Positions 51,569 to 64,000 of a stretch of 64,000 nt of DNA are shown in pieces. The DNA is taken from assembly GCF_047200635.1 (NCBI RefSeq), contig NZ_JBJZOI010000021.1:65269-129268 (forward strand). The letters are read 5' to 3'. This DNA is from Saccharopolyspora_C sp047200635. GTDB taxonomy: Bacteria > Actinomycetota > Actinomycetes > Mycobacteriales > Pseudonocardiaceae. Every line of letters begins with the position of its first letter. Position 1 is the stretch's first letter. The position numbers were made by a program, and so were the translations under genes. The notes under the pieces are model-generated. The model did not search any database. It was not told where the DNA came from and saw only the letters and a program-made list of their open reading frames with translations.

Positions 51569-52410
51569 GACTCCTCCTCGGGGAACACCAGGCGCAGCGG
51601 CTCCTCGGGCAGGCCGCGGCGCTTCCACTCCCGCGGGTAGCCGATCGAGACCTCCTGGAACCGGACGCCGTCGTGCCAGGTGGTGCGGGGGATGTGCAGG
51701 TGGCCGTAGATCACGGTCGCGGCCCGGTGCCGCAGGTGCCAGTCAGCGGTGTGCACGGTGCCGCACCACTGCGCGAACTGCGGGTACCAGAGCACGTCGG
51801 TGGGTTCGCGCACCAGCGGGTAGTGGTTGACCAGCACCGTCGGCAGCGCTGGATCGCACTCGGCGAGGCGGCGCTCGGTCAGCGCCAGCCGGGCCCGGCA
51901 CCAGTCGTCGCGGGTCGGGTGCGGATCGGGGTGCAGCAGGAACTCGTCGCTGCACACCACTCCGGATTCGTGCGCGACCGCCAGCGCTTCCTCCTTGGTG
52001 GAGGTCCCGGCCGGGCGGAAGGTGTAGTCGTAGAGCACGAACAGCGGCGCCACCGTCACCGGCCCGCCGCGCCCGGTCCACACCGGGAAGTCGTCCTCGG
52101 GAGTGACCACGCCGAGCTCGCGGCAGCGGCGCACCAGCTCCAGGTAGCGCGCCTCGCCGCGCAGCTGCAGCGGGTCCTGCTTCGTGGTCCACAGCTCGTG
52201 GTTGCCGGGCACCCAGATGACCTTCGCGAAGCGCTCGGCGAGCATCCCCAACGCCCAGGTGATGTCGTCGGAGAGCTCCCCGACGTCCCCGGCGACGATC
52301 AGCCAGTCGTGCTCGGAGCGCGGCACCAGGCCGCGCGCGATGTCCTTGTTCTCGGCCATCGCGACGTGCAGGTCGCTGACGGCCAGCAGTTCGCCGGGTG
52401 CGGAGCTCAT
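51565..52410 (-). CDS. pptH: Metallophosphoesterase PptH-like
   Basis: A 281-residue calcineurin-like phosphoesterase. Metal ligands are in LLAVSDLHVAM (DxH), VAGDVGELSD (GDxxD-like), VPGNHELW (GNHE), NHYPLV and GHLHIPRTTWHDGVRFQEVSIGYPREW. It is in the same operon as pptT, as Rv2795c/PptH is in M. tuberculosis, where it removes phosphopantetheine from carrier proteins and so opposes PptT. ATG at 52410 has no clear ribosome site, so the mRNA may be leaderless; longer frames upstream have no family similarity. Confidence 0.88.
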   Translation of the reverse strand: MSSAPGELLAVSDLHVAMAENKDIARGLVPRSEHDWLIVAGDVGELSDDITWALGMLAERFAKVIWVPGNHELWTTKQDPLQLRGEARYLELVRRCRELGVVTPEDDFPVWTGRGGPVTVAPLFVLYDYTFRPAGTSTKEEALAVAHESGVVCSDEFLLHPDPHPTRDDWCRARLALTERRLAECDPALPTVLVNHYPLVREPTDVLWYPQFAQWCGTVHTADWHLRHRAATVIYGHLHIPRTTWHDGVRFQEVSIGYPREWKRRGLPEEPLRLVFPEEES

Positions 52411-52777
52411 GATGCCGCGATCGTAACCGAGACGGCCCGGAGCCCCGGCCGTTTCGCGGAGGTTCTGGGGATTCCGCGGTCGCTCGCGGTCTCCCGCGAC
52501 CCGCGAGGCCGACCCCGCCGGGCCGGCCCGCCCCGCCTCCGGGGTGGTCCGCACCGGCCGACGATGCGGTGGTGGAGCAGGCGGGAGGAGTGCGCTCACC
52601 GGGGCCGCACGCCGCGTGTTCGGGCGGTGACGGGCTGATCCGGAGCGGGGTGTCCGGGGGAGCGGGCACCGTTGTTCGATACAGTTCTGCGCCTGTATCA
52701 GGTGCACCCTGCGGCCGGATGCTCCTCGTCGGGGATCGGGCAGTCGATGCCGGTGGCCGCGCGACGGAAGGACCTCG
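52411..52777. other. Divergent gap between pptH and GT87 gene
   Basis: No gene is supported. The stretch contains a perfect 7-bp inverted repeat GATACAG-N8-CTGTATC (52678-52699), 79 bp before the TTG start. GC-rich sequence without other clear signals fills the rest. Confidence 0.5.
52678..52699. promoter_or_regulatory. GATACAG-N8-CTGTATC inverted repeat
   Basis: Two perfect 7-bp arms (52678-52684 and 52693-52699) are noticeably AT-richer than the surroundings, upstream of the GT87 gene. A regulator site is possible; no known consensus was recognised. Confidence 0.4.
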
Positions 52778-54094
52778 TTGGCCACCCCGCTGCATCCCAC
52801 CGAATTATCGGGCCGTTCCGGCCCGCCCCCGCCATCCGGCCCGCGCGCCACCCTGCTGCGGTGCACCACGACCGCGCTGCGGTGGGTGGAGCTGCTGCGC
52901 GCGCGAGTCCTGGAGGAACCGCGCCGCGTCATCGGGTTCGGCGCGATCGCGCTGCTCGTCTCGGTGCTCGCGCTGTTCCTGATGCGCCGCGCCGGGCTCG
53001 GGCACGACGCGGGGATCGACTACCAGGTCTACCGGTGGGCGGTGCGCACCTGGCTCGACGGTGGGGACATCACCGTCGGCGGCCCGATGACCAGCGCGGA
53101 TCGGGTCCTGCCCTGGGTGTACCCGCCGTTCGCGCTGCTGCCGCTGTCGATCCCGGCGCTGCTGCCCCAGGTGGCCGGGCTGTGGCTGATCTACCTGGTC
53201 GACCTCGTCTCGATCGGGGTGGTGCTGTACCTGGTGGCGCGGCGGACGTTCCCGTCGGCGAGCAGGGAGAGCGCGCTCGCGGTGACGGCGCTGGCGATGC
53301 CGGGCACGTTGCTGCTGGAGCCGGTGTACGCCGCGATCGGGCTGGGGCAGGTGAACATCCTGCTGATGGCGCTGGTGGCGGTGGACTGCCTGGCCGGACG
53401 CCCGCCCTGGCCGCGCGGACTGCTGATCGGCCTGGCCGCGGCGATCAAGCTCACGCCCGCCGCGTTCCTGCTGTTCTTCCTGGTGCGCCGGGACTACCGG
53501 GCGGCCGCGGTCGCCGCGGGCAGCGCCGCCGCCGCGACCCTCGTGGGCTTCGCCCTCGACCGCTCGGCCTCGATGGACTACTGGTTCGGCAGCGGCCCCG
53601 CCGCCGGGGTGAGCGGCTCGGCGTTCCACACCAACCAGTCGGTCATGGGTGCGCTGGCCAGGCTGGAGCTGCCCGCGCTGACCCAGCACGCGCTGTGGGC
53701 GCTGGCCGCGCTGCTGCTGGTGCTGGTGACCGCGCGGGTGCTGCGCACCGCTGAGCTGGTGCACGCGGTGCTGGCCACCGCGCTGCTGGCCCTGCTGCTC
53801 TCGCCGACGTCCTGGTCGGACCACTGGGTGTGGGTGGCGCCGGGACTGCTCGCCGTCGCGGGCACGGCGCTGCGCCGCCGCAGCACCGGCTGGCTCGCCA
53901 CCGGCGCGGTCATCGGGATCGCGGCGCTGGCGGCCACCTTCCGCGCGCTGCCGTCCCGGGGGACCAACTGGAATGCGATACAGCATCTGATCGGGAATTC
54001 CTATCTCCTGATCGGTATCGCAATGCTTCTGCTGCTTTCGCGTGATGCCGCGGAGCCCGAGCCGCGCGCGGATGTGCTCGCCGCGCGGGATTGA
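52778..54094 (+). CDS. GT87-type polyprenyl-phosphate mannosyltransferase
   Basis: A 438-residue multi-pass membrane protein of the GT87/DUF2029 type that in actinobacteria adds mannose from polyprenyl-phosphate to envelope glycans. About ten hydrophobic segments are visible, such as VIGFGAIALLVSVLALFLM and LWLIYLVDLVSIGVVLYLV. The acidic loop HDAGIDYQVYRWAVRTWLDGG carries the likely catalytic aspartate. GLGQVNILLMAL and GLAAAIKLTPAAFLLFF are family blocks. The start is TTG at 52778 behind GGAAGGA; no in-frame ATG or GTG serves better. Confidence 0.8.
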   Translation: MATPLHPTELSGRSGPPPPSGPRATLLRCTTTALRWVELLRARVLEEPRRVIGFGAIALLVSVLALFLMRRAGLGHDAGIDYQVYRWAVRTWLDGGDITVGGPMTSADRVLPWVYPPFALLPLSIPALLPQVAGLWLIYLVDLVSIGVVLYLVARRTFPSASRESALAVTALAMPGTLLLEPVYAAIGLGQVNILLMALVAVDCLAGRPPWPRGLLIGLAAAIKLTPAAFLLFFLVRRDYRAAAVAAGSAAAATLVGFALDRSASMDYWFGSGPAAGVSGSAFHTNQSVMGALARLELPALTQHALWALAALLLVLVTARVLRTAELVHAVLATALLALLLSPTSWSDHWVWVAPGLLAVAGTALRRRSTGWLATGAVIGIAALAATFRALPSRGTNWNAIQHLIGNSYLLIGIAMLLLLSRDAAEPEPRADVLAARD

Positions 54095-54824
54095 CGGGAA
54101 TGGCCGGTAACGGTCCGAGAACGCCCGTTTCCGCTCCGCGCCCGGGAAATCGTCGACTCGATCGAGAATGGGCGGGGCGGGCGGTGCTGGAGGGGCGCCC
54201 GCGCCGCGCGGTTCCGGTGTGGACCGCTCGCCCCGGGAGTCGTGCGACCGGACCGCCGGGGGTATCGGTGCAGGTCGGCGGGCCGCGCGGGTGCGTGATC
54301 GGCGGGATGGAGCGGTCCGCCGGCCGCGCGATCCGGCGCACGGCGGTGATCGCGACCGGCGGCGCTGCGGCATCCGTGTGAACTTGGTGTCACGATCGGG
54401 GATCTGCTCGTTCCACAAGGGACGGAGGAGCGGGAAAACCCGGCGGCGCAAGGGTTCCCCTCGTGTGGTCTACATCACCAGCGCTCGCGGCTGGACCGAA
54501 AAAGCGGCCGTGATCAGCGATGATGGCGCTGGGCGACGGTGGTTCAGCCTCCGGTGACGGGTGGCCCCTCTCCCGGGTGAGCGGGGGAACGTGACCTGCG
54601 GCGGGACCGTCGTGGGACGGTCTTTCCACTGTGCGGGACGGCGCCGTGTGATTTTCACCCGTGTTACTCGGGCGTAGCCGTGGGCGGCATCGGTCTGTAA
54701 GGTGCCTCAAACTGACCGACGATGCAACGGCGCATCCTTTTGTCAGTGCCCGAAAGGTTTTCGCGGGCCGATGGCGAGTGCTCACAATTCCTCGCCCGGT
54801 CCCGGCCTGGCGACGGGAGGATCG
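54095..54824. other. Intergenic region before gltB
   Basis: About 730 bp with no supported gene; frames here lack ribosome sites and family features. It is less GC-rich than the coding DNA from about 54360 onward. A candidate -10 element TAAGGT with upstream TG lies at 54696-54703, about 120 bp before the gltB ATG, so a long leader is possible. No convincing terminator for the GT87 gene was found. Confidence 0.4.
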
Positions 54825-59382
<4,558 letters not shown>

Positions 59383-59390
<8 letters not shown>

Positions 59391-60834
59391 CCCGAAGGGC
59401 TTTCTCACCACGGCGCGCCAGACCCCGCAGCGGCGCCCCGTGGACGTCCGGATCAAGGACTGGCGCGAGGTCTACCTGGACTTCGAGCCGGGGCGGGTCA
59501 AGGAGCAGGCCGGGCGCTGCATGGACTGCGGCATCCCCTTCTGCCACCAGGGCTGCCCGCTGGGCAACCTGATCCCGGAGTGGAACGACCTCACCTGGCG
59601 CGACGACTGGAACGAGGCGATCGACCGGCTGCACGCGACGAACAACTTCCCGGAGTTCACCGGGACGTTGTGCCCCGCCCCGTGCGAGGCGGCGTGCGTG
59701 GTCGGCATCAACTCCGATCCGGTCACGATCAAGCAGGTCGAGATCGAGATCATCGATCGGGCCTGGGCGGAGGGCCGGGTGACCCCGCAGCCGCCCGCCT
59801 CGAAGACGGGCAAGAAGGTCGCCGTCATCGGCTCCGGCCCGTCCGGTCTGGCGGCTGCGCAGCAGTTGACCCGCACCGGCCACGACGTCGTGGTCTTCGA
59901 GCGGGCCGATCGCATCGGCGGGCTGCTGCGCTACGGGATCCCCGAGTTCAAGATGGAGAAGCGGCGGCTGGACCGCAGGCTCGGGCAGTTGCGGGCCGAG
60001 GGCACCGAGTTCCGCGCCGGCGTCAACGTCGGGGTGGACGTGACGGTGGAGCAGCTCGAGGCCGACTTCGACGCGGTCGTGCTCACCGGCGGCGCCACCG
60101 ACGCCCGCGACCTGCCCATCACGGGCCGGGACGCGGTCGGCGTCCACCAGGCGATGGAGTACCTGCCGCTGTCGAACCGGGTGCAGGAGGGCGACCTGAC
60201 GTCCTCGCCGATCGACGCCGCGGGCAAGGACGTCGTCGTCATCGGCGGCGGGGACACCGGAGCCGACTGCGTCGGCACCGCCCACCGCCAGGGAGCGGCG
60301 TCGGTCACCCAGCTGGAGATCATGCCCACTCCGCCGACGGCGCGGCCGGACGGCCAGCCGTGGCCGACCTACCCGATGGTGTTCCGGGTGTCCTCCGCGC
60401 ACGAGGAGGGCGGGGAGCGGTTGTTCTCCGTCAACACGCAGGAGTTCCTCAAGGACGACGACGGGAAGCTCCGCGCGCTGCGCCTGGTCGAGGTGCGTCG
60501 GGAGGACGGCCGGTTCGTGCCCGTCGAGGGGACGGAGCGGGAGATCCCGTGCCAGCTGGCGTTCCTGGCGATGGGTTTCGTCGGCCCGGAGAAGGAGGGC
60601 CTGCTCACCGAGCTCGGCGTGGAGCTCGACGAGCGCGGCAACGTCGCCCGCGACGACGACTTCATGACGAGCGTGGACGGCGTGTTCGCGGCCGGGGACA
60701 TGGGACGCGGCCAGTCGCTGATCGTGTGGGCGATCTCGGAGGGCCGTTCGGCGGCCGCCGGGGTCGACCGCTACCTCACCGGCCGGGACGTGCTGCCCGC
60801 GCCGATCGCGCCGACCGACCGCCCGATGGTCTGA
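59383..60834 (+). CDS. gltD: Glutamate synthase small subunit
   Basis: A 483-residue FAD/NADPH-binding subunit that feeds electrons to GltB. N-terminal cysteines for two [4Fe-4S] clusters are in RCMDCGIPFCHQGCPLGN and CPAPCEAACVVGIN. The FAD motif VAVIGSGPSGLAAAQQL is near residue 145, the NADPH motif VVVIGGGDTGADC near 285, and GVFAAGDMGRGQSLIVWAISEGR near the C-terminus. It overlaps gltB by 8 bp. A strong hairpin follows 14 bp after its stop. Confidence 0.95.
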
Positions 60835-60848
60835 TCGACGACCGCGCG

Positions 60849-60881
60849 AGCGCCCCGGGGTCCCCGTGAACCCGGGGCGCT
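60849..60881 (+). terminator. gltBD terminator hairpin
   Basis: AGCGCCCCGGG (60849-60859) pairs perfectly with CCCGGGGCGCT (60871-60881), 11-nt loop, 14 bp after the gltD stop. Confidence 0.7.
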
Positions 60882-61077
60882 CCGCCGTCGCGGGCCGGGC
60901 GGGCACCGGGGTTCCGCGTCCGGTCCGGTGCGCGGGCGGCGGAGATCATCGGCGGCTCGGGAGGCGGCAGGTCCGCACGCTACTCCGCGATCACCTCCCC
61001 GGGTTCCGGACTCCGGTGAGCGGATCGCTCGTCCCATCCCCTCGGGCAAGCGGTCCGCTCGCCGGCGAAGGCGAGTC

Positions 61078-61126
61078 GGTGAACGGCCCGTTCGTCCGAA
61101 CCCGTTGGACGAACGGTCCGTTCACC
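61078..61126. repeat. 20-9-20 inverted repeat, copy 2
   Basis: Arms 61078-61097 and 61107-61126 differ by one pair; loop GAACCCGTT. Same geometry as the copy at 8007, with outer GGTGAACGG and CCGTTCACC ends. Confidence 0.9.
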
Positions 61127-61142
61127 CGGAACGCGCAGCCGG

Positions 61143-61191
61143 GGTCAACGGACCGTTCGTCCCGGCTCGTTGGACCAACGGGCCGTTCACC
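61143..61191. repeat. 20-9-20 inverted repeat, copy 3
   Basis: Arms 61143-61162 and 61172-61191 with loop CGGCTCGTT; three mismatched pairs. It lies 16 bp after copy 2, in the same orientation, forming a tandem pair. Confidence 0.85.
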
Positions 61192-61428
61192 CGGAACACC
61201 GCTGACCGATTGGTCGGTGTTGTGCGGTTCCGACGCGCATCACACTCCCGGTCGGGCCCGCATGCTCTTCGCTGATCAAGTGCCGTGGCGACGGGGTGAG
61301 TCGCTCCCCGATCCGGTAGTGCGCCGGTGAAAGCGGGTGCGCCGGCCGCGACGTTCGGAGGAGCATGGACGCCGTCATCCGGATGCGGCGGTGCGGCCGG
61401 TCCGGGCAAGGGGCCTTCCGAGGGGATC

Positions 61429-62622
61429 ATGAGCAAGCACTTCGCGTTCGTCAGCATGTCCGCGCACGGGCACGTCAACCCGACCCTCCCGCTGGTGGAG
61501 GAGCTCGTCCGCCGCGGGCACCGCGTCACCTACGGCGTCGGTCCCGAGTTCCACGCCGCCGTCCGGGAGGCCGGTGCGCGGCTGCTCGACACCGGCAGCT
61601 CGATGCCGGACCTGCCCACCGACGTCGCGAAGTTCACGCCCGAGGTGATGCGCCCGATGATGGAGCACCGGCTGCGGGACCTGCGCGCGGTCTTCCCGGT
61701 GCTGCGCGAGCACTTCGAGCGCGACCGCCCCGACGCGGTGTGCTTCGACTACGGCGAGATGAGCGGTCACATGCTGGCCGAGAAGCTCGGCGTCCCGGAC
61801 GTCGCGCTGCTGCCGCACTTCGCCGCCAACGAGCAGTTCTCCCTGCGCGACGTGGTGACGAAGGACGATCCGGACGCCTTCGACTCGAACAACCCGGTCC
61901 TGCGGGACTTCCTGGTGCGGATGAAGGAGCTCGCCGACGAGTTCGGCGTGACCTTCGACCCGGCTTTCCTCGGGCAGGTGCCGCCGTCGCCGCTGAACCT
62001 GGTGTTCCTCCCGGAGCGGTTCCAGCTGCGCGCCGAGACCTTCGACGACCGCTTCCGCTTCCTCGGCCCCTCGGTCGGTCAGCGCGGCGAGGTCGACTGG
62101 AAGCCGCGGCGACCGGACGCCCCGCTGCTGTTCATCTCGCTGGGCACCGTGTTCAACCAGCGCCCGGAGTTCTTCCGCACCTGCATCGAGGCGTTCCGCG
62201 ACGGCGAGTGGGAGGTCGCGATGTCCATCGGCGGGGTCGTGGACGTCGGTGACCTGGGCGAGATCCCGGAGAACTTCGAGGTGCGGTCGAGCTTCCCGCA
62301 GCCCGCGGTCCTGCGGCACGCCTCGGCCTTCCTCACCCACACCGGGATGAACTCGACGATGGAGACGCTGTACTACGGCGTGCCGCCGATCGCGGTGCCG
62401 CAGATGCCGGAGCAGGCGGCCAACGCCTCCCGCGTCGAGGAGCTCGGCCTGGGCAAGCGCCTGCGCGCCGAGGAGATCAGCGCTGAGCTGCTGCGCTCCA
62501 CCGTGGACGAGGTCGCCTCGGACGAGGGGATCCGCGCCAACCTGGTCGAGATGCGCGAGTCCATCCGCTCCGGCGGCGGCGCATCCGCCGGAGCGGACGC
62601 GCTGGAGGCGTTCCTCGGCTGA
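61429..62622 (+). CDS. Macrolide-type GT1 glycosyltransferase (MGT/OleD-like)
   Basis: A 397-residue family-1 GT-B glycosyltransferase. The N-terminal HFAFVSMSAHGHVNPTLPLVEELVRRGHRVTY holds the catalytic histidine (about residue 13). The C-terminal nucleotide-sugar motif is HTGMNSTMETLYYGVPPIAVPQMPEQAANASRV. This pattern is typical of Streptomyces macrolide glycosyltransferases (OleD/OleI, Mgt), which inactivate macrolides by adding glucose, and of relaxed-specificity relatives. ATG at 61429 follows GAGGGG; frames starting further up have no family similarity. No polyketide genes are nearby, so resistance or detoxification is more likely than biosynthesis. Confidence 0.82.
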   Translation: MSKHFAFVSMSAHGHVNPTLPLVEELVRRGHRVTYGVGPEFHAAVREAGARLLDTGSSMPDLPTDVAKFTPEVMRPMMEHRLRDLRAVFPVLREHFERDRPDAVCFDYGEMSGHMLAEKLGVPDVALLPHFAANEQFSLRDVVTKDDPDAFDSNNPVLRDFLVRMKELADEFGVTFDPAFLGQVPPSPLNLVFLPERFQLRAETFDDRFRFLGPSVGQRGEVDWKPRRPDAPLLFISLGTVFNQRPEFFRTCIEAFRDGEWEVAMSIGGVVDVGDLGEIPENFEVRSSFPQPAVLRHASAFLTHTGMNSTMETLYYGVPPIAVPQMPEQAANASRVEELGLGKRLRAEEISAELLRSTVDEVASDEGIRANLVEMRESIRSGGGASAGADALEAFLG

Positions 62623-62628
62623 GCCCGG

Positions 62629-62659
62629 CCGGTCCGCTCCCCGCCGGGGAGCGGACCGG
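62629..62659. terminator. Strong bidirectional terminator
   Basis: A perfect 14-bp stem (CCGGTCCGCTCCCC with GGGGAGCGGACCGG) and a 3-nt loop fills the 38-bp gap between convergent stops at 62622 and 62661. Confidence 0.85.
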
Positions 62660-62660
62660 T

Positions 62661-63233
62661 TCAGGAAGCCGGTTCCTCGCGGCTGCGGAACGTCAGGAGC
62701 CCGTCGACCCCGCGCAGGAAGGTCTCGCAGATCGGTTCCGGATCGGACAGGCATCCCGCGGTCATCGCGCCGTCGCGCAGCATGACGAAGTGCTGGGCGG
62801 CTGGATGCGGGTCCATCTTCCCGATGCCGGAGAACAGCTCGCTCATCGTCTCCAGGAACCACGTGCGGTGCGCGAGGACGGCCCGGTGCACGGGATGGTC
62901 CGGGGCGGGGTACTCGGCGGCCGCGTTGAGGAACGCGCAGCCCCGGAAGCCAGGGCTCCGGATGTCCTCGGCGACCGCCTGGCCCACGGCGCGCACGATC
63001 TCGTCCGGGTCGGTCTCCCGGGCGAGGACCGCCTCGACTCGGGCGCGCATCGCCTCGTCCACGAGGGTCAGGTAGGCGACGAGCAGATCGTCCTTGCTCG
63101 GGAAGTGCCGGTAGAGCGTGGCGCGCGTGACCTGCGCTTCGGCGATGACCCGATCGACTCCCACGGAGTGCAGTCCTTCGGCGTAGAACAGCGCGGTGGC
63201 CGCGTTGAGCAGGCGAGCCCGTGCCTCCGACAT
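62661..63233 (-). CDS. TetR-family transcriptional regulator
   Basis: A 190-residue TetR regulator with the N-terminal helix-turn-helix AEGLHSVGVDRVIAEAQVTRATLYRHFPSKDDLLVAYL (about residues 18-55). Its C-terminal domain resembles the TetR_C LmrA/YxaF-like group (FRGCAFLNAAAEYP). It is divergent from a small membrane protein. Two inverted copies of AGATAGAACGATCGGTC lie in the gap, so it most likely represses its neighbour and itself. The ligand is unknown. Confidence 0.82.
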   Translation of the reverse strand: MSEARARLLNAATALFYAEGLHSVGVDRVIAEAQVTRATLYRHFPSKDDLLVAYLTLVDEAMRARVEAVLARETDPDEIVRAVGQAVAEDIRSPGFRGCAFLNAAAEYPAPDHPVHRAVLAHRTWFLETMSELFSGIGKMDPHPAAQHFVMLRDGAMTAGCLSDPEPICETFLRGVDGLLTFRSREEPAS

Positions 63234-63275
63234 CCCATCCCCCGTTCCGCTGAACCCCTGCCGCCGCAGGCTAGC

Positions 63276-63292
63276 AGATAGAACGATCGGTC
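63276..63292. promoter_or_regulatory. TetR operator, left copy
   Basis: AGATAGAACGATCGGTC is the exact reverse complement of the 17 bases at 63328-63344. Its GAACGATCGGTC core is close to a TetR-type palindrome. It overlaps the region just upstream of the TetR gene start. Confidence 0.75.
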
Positions 63293-63321
63293 TTGACGGA
63301 TCCGCTCGGTTGCCGCAGGAT
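63293..63321 (+). promoter_or_regulatory. Promoter TTGACG-17-CAGGAT
   Basis: A -35 box TTGACG at 63293-63298 and a -10 box CAGGAT at 63316-63321 with 17-bp spacing lie exactly between the two inverted operators. They point toward the DUF308-like gene. Confidence 0.6.
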
Positions 63322-63327
63322 CAGGTG

Positions 63328-63344
63328 GACCGATCGTTCTATCT
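63328..63344. promoter_or_regulatory. TetR operator, right copy
   Basis: GACCGATCGTTCTATCT, the exact inverse of the left copy, lies 7-23 bp after the -10 box, where a bound repressor would block initiation of the plus-strand gene. Confidence 0.75.
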
Positions 63345-63381
63345 CGTTGATGGAGCGGCACGACACCCACGAGAGGCTCCG

Positions 63382-63939
63382 ATGTCCACCTCTTCAGTCG
63401 CCACCCGGGTCGATTCCGCCGGGGCGCTGCGATCGCTGTACTACGTCCGGTTCGCGTTCGCGCTCGTCTGGGCGGGCCTGATGGTGGTGCTGTCCGGGAC
63501 GTTCGGCCCGGCGACCGCCGTGCTGCTGGTCGCGTACCCGCTCTTCGACGTCGTCGCGGCGGTGGTGGACCACCGCACTTCCGGCGACAGCCGCCCGAAG
63601 GCGCCGCTCTACGCCAACATGGGCCTGAGCCTGCTCGCGGCCGTCGGGTTGGCCGTCGCGATTCCGGTCGGGGTTCCCGGAGCGCTGCGGGTGTGGGGCG
63701 CGTGGGCGATCACGGCGGGCGCGGTGCAACTGCTCGTCGCGATCCTGCGCTACCGGCTCGGCGGCCAGTGGGCCATGATCCTCAGCGGCGGCATCTCCAC
63801 CGTCGCGGGCACCGGCTTCATCCTGATGGCGGGCGGCTCCGACGCCTCGCTGTCCCCGATCGCGGGCTACGCCCTGATCGGGGGGATCTTCTTCCTCGTC
63901 TCGGCCCTCCGCCTGCACCGCCTCGCCCGCCGGGGTTGA
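63382..63939 (+). CDS. Small membrane protein, DUF308/HdeD-like
   Basis: A 185-residue hydrophobic protein with about six membrane helices (FAFALVWAGLMVVLSGTFGPATAVLLVAYPLF, LLAAVGLAVAIPV, VWGAWAITAGAVQLLVAIL, WAMILSGGISTVAGTGFIL, YALIGGIFFLVSAL). The repeat-like pairing of helices is typical of DUF308 proteins such as HdeD; the function is unknown. ATG at 63382 follows GAGAGG. It is controlled by the divergent TetR gene to judge from the operators. A 20-9-20 repeat begins 3 bp after its stop. Confidence 0.72.
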   Translation: MSTSSVATRVDSAGALRSLYYVRFAFALVWAGLMVVLSGTFGPATAVLLVAYPLFDVVAAVVDHRTSGDSRPKAPLYANMGLSLLAAVGLAVAIPVGVPGALRVWGAWAITAGAVQLLVAILRYRLGGQWAMILSGGISTVAGTGFILMAGGSDASLSPIAGYALIGGIFFLVSALRLHRLARRG

Positions 63940-63942
63940 GCC

Positions 63943-63991
63943 GGCGAACGGCCCATTCGTCCATCGGGTTCGGGCGAATGGGTCGTTGGCG
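63943..63991. repeat. 20-9-20 inverted repeat, copy 4
   Basis: Arms 63943-63962 and 63972-63991 with loop ATCGGGTTC. Here CCCATTCG pairs with CGAATGGG where the other copies have CCCGTTCG with CGAACGGG: a paired change in both arms that keeps the stem. Confidence 0.8.
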
Positions 63992-64000
63992 TGAGCCGGA

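Larger units (their letters stand above)
60882..61428. other. Intergenic region gltD to macrolide GT with two structured repeats
   Basis: No gene is supported. The region holds two tandem 20-9-20 inverted repeats (61078-61126, 61143-61191). A short near-palindrome ACCGATTGGTCGGT (61205-61218) comes next, then about 210 bp of less ordered sequence leading to the glycosyltransferase. Confidence 0.6.

Noticed and set aside
61429..62622. Part of a macrolide biosynthesis cluster
   Set aside because: No polyketide synthase or deoxysugar genes nearby; neighbours are glutamate synthase and a TetR unit.

Overview
The window is about 72% GC by eye, with GTG/TTG starts, purine-rich ribosome sites and dense 1-, 4- and 8-bp gene overlaps. 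This is typical of a high-GC actinomycete. The gene set (Mce4 importer, KstR and KstR2 regulators, PptT/PptH pair, macrolide-glucosyltransferase-like gene) fits a member of the Pseudonocardiales; genus is not determined. Gene names of the fadE/echA type were assigned by recall of Mycobacterium tuberculosis family members and by gene order, not by a database search.

Bases 1-50780 are one large sterol/steroid catabolism region. Bases 2-10947 hold side-chain activation and beta-oxidation genes: an F420-type oxidoreductase, two acyl-CoA ligases including fadD19, echA19, a nitronate-monooxygenase-like flavoprotein, fadD17, and the fadE27-fadE26 pair divergent from a ferredoxin. Bases 11027-15331 hold four oxidoreductases (alcohol dehydrogenase, Hsd4A-type SDR, aldehyde dehydrogenase, 20-beta-HSD-like SDR). 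These run straight into the complete mce4 importer operon (15410-23956: yrbE4A, yrbE4B, mce4A-F). Bases 24103-37616 are the KstR2-type block for rings C/D: fadE31-33, an enoyl-CoA hydratase, fadE30, ipdF, kstR2, ipdC, ipdB, ipdA, echA20, two SDRs and thiolase fadA6. A metallo-beta-lactamase-fold hydrolase (37861-38889) and kstR follow. Divergent from kstR is a four-gene set that looks like the methylmannose polysaccharide (MMP) cluster (GT4, methyltransferase, alpha/alpha-toroid hydrolase, convergent second methyltransferase). Then come fadE34 and the last side-chain operon fadE28-fadE29-chsH2-chsH1-ltp2.

The regulatory layout can be read directly. Eight copies of the KstR operator TnnAACnnGTTnnA (zero or one mismatch) lie in the divergent or upstream gaps of the side-chain, oxidoreductase, kstR/GT4, fadE34 and fadE28 units. 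Two copies of the KstR2 operator AnCAAGnnCTTGnT lie in the two divergent gaps of the ring C/D block. Together the genes import sterol, activate and shorten the side chain, and degrade the C/D-ring propionate remnant to central CoA thioesters.

Bases 50906-64000 are ordinary chromosome: pptT-pptH, a GT87 membrane mannosyltransferase, gltB-gltD glutamate synthase, a macrolide-type GT1 glycosyltransferase, and a TetR gene divergent from a DUF308-like membrane protein with two inverted operators around a promoter. Four copies of a structured 20-9-20 inverted repeat lie in gaps at about 8.0, 61.1, 61.15 and 63.95 kb. Strong hairpins mark most convergent gene ends.
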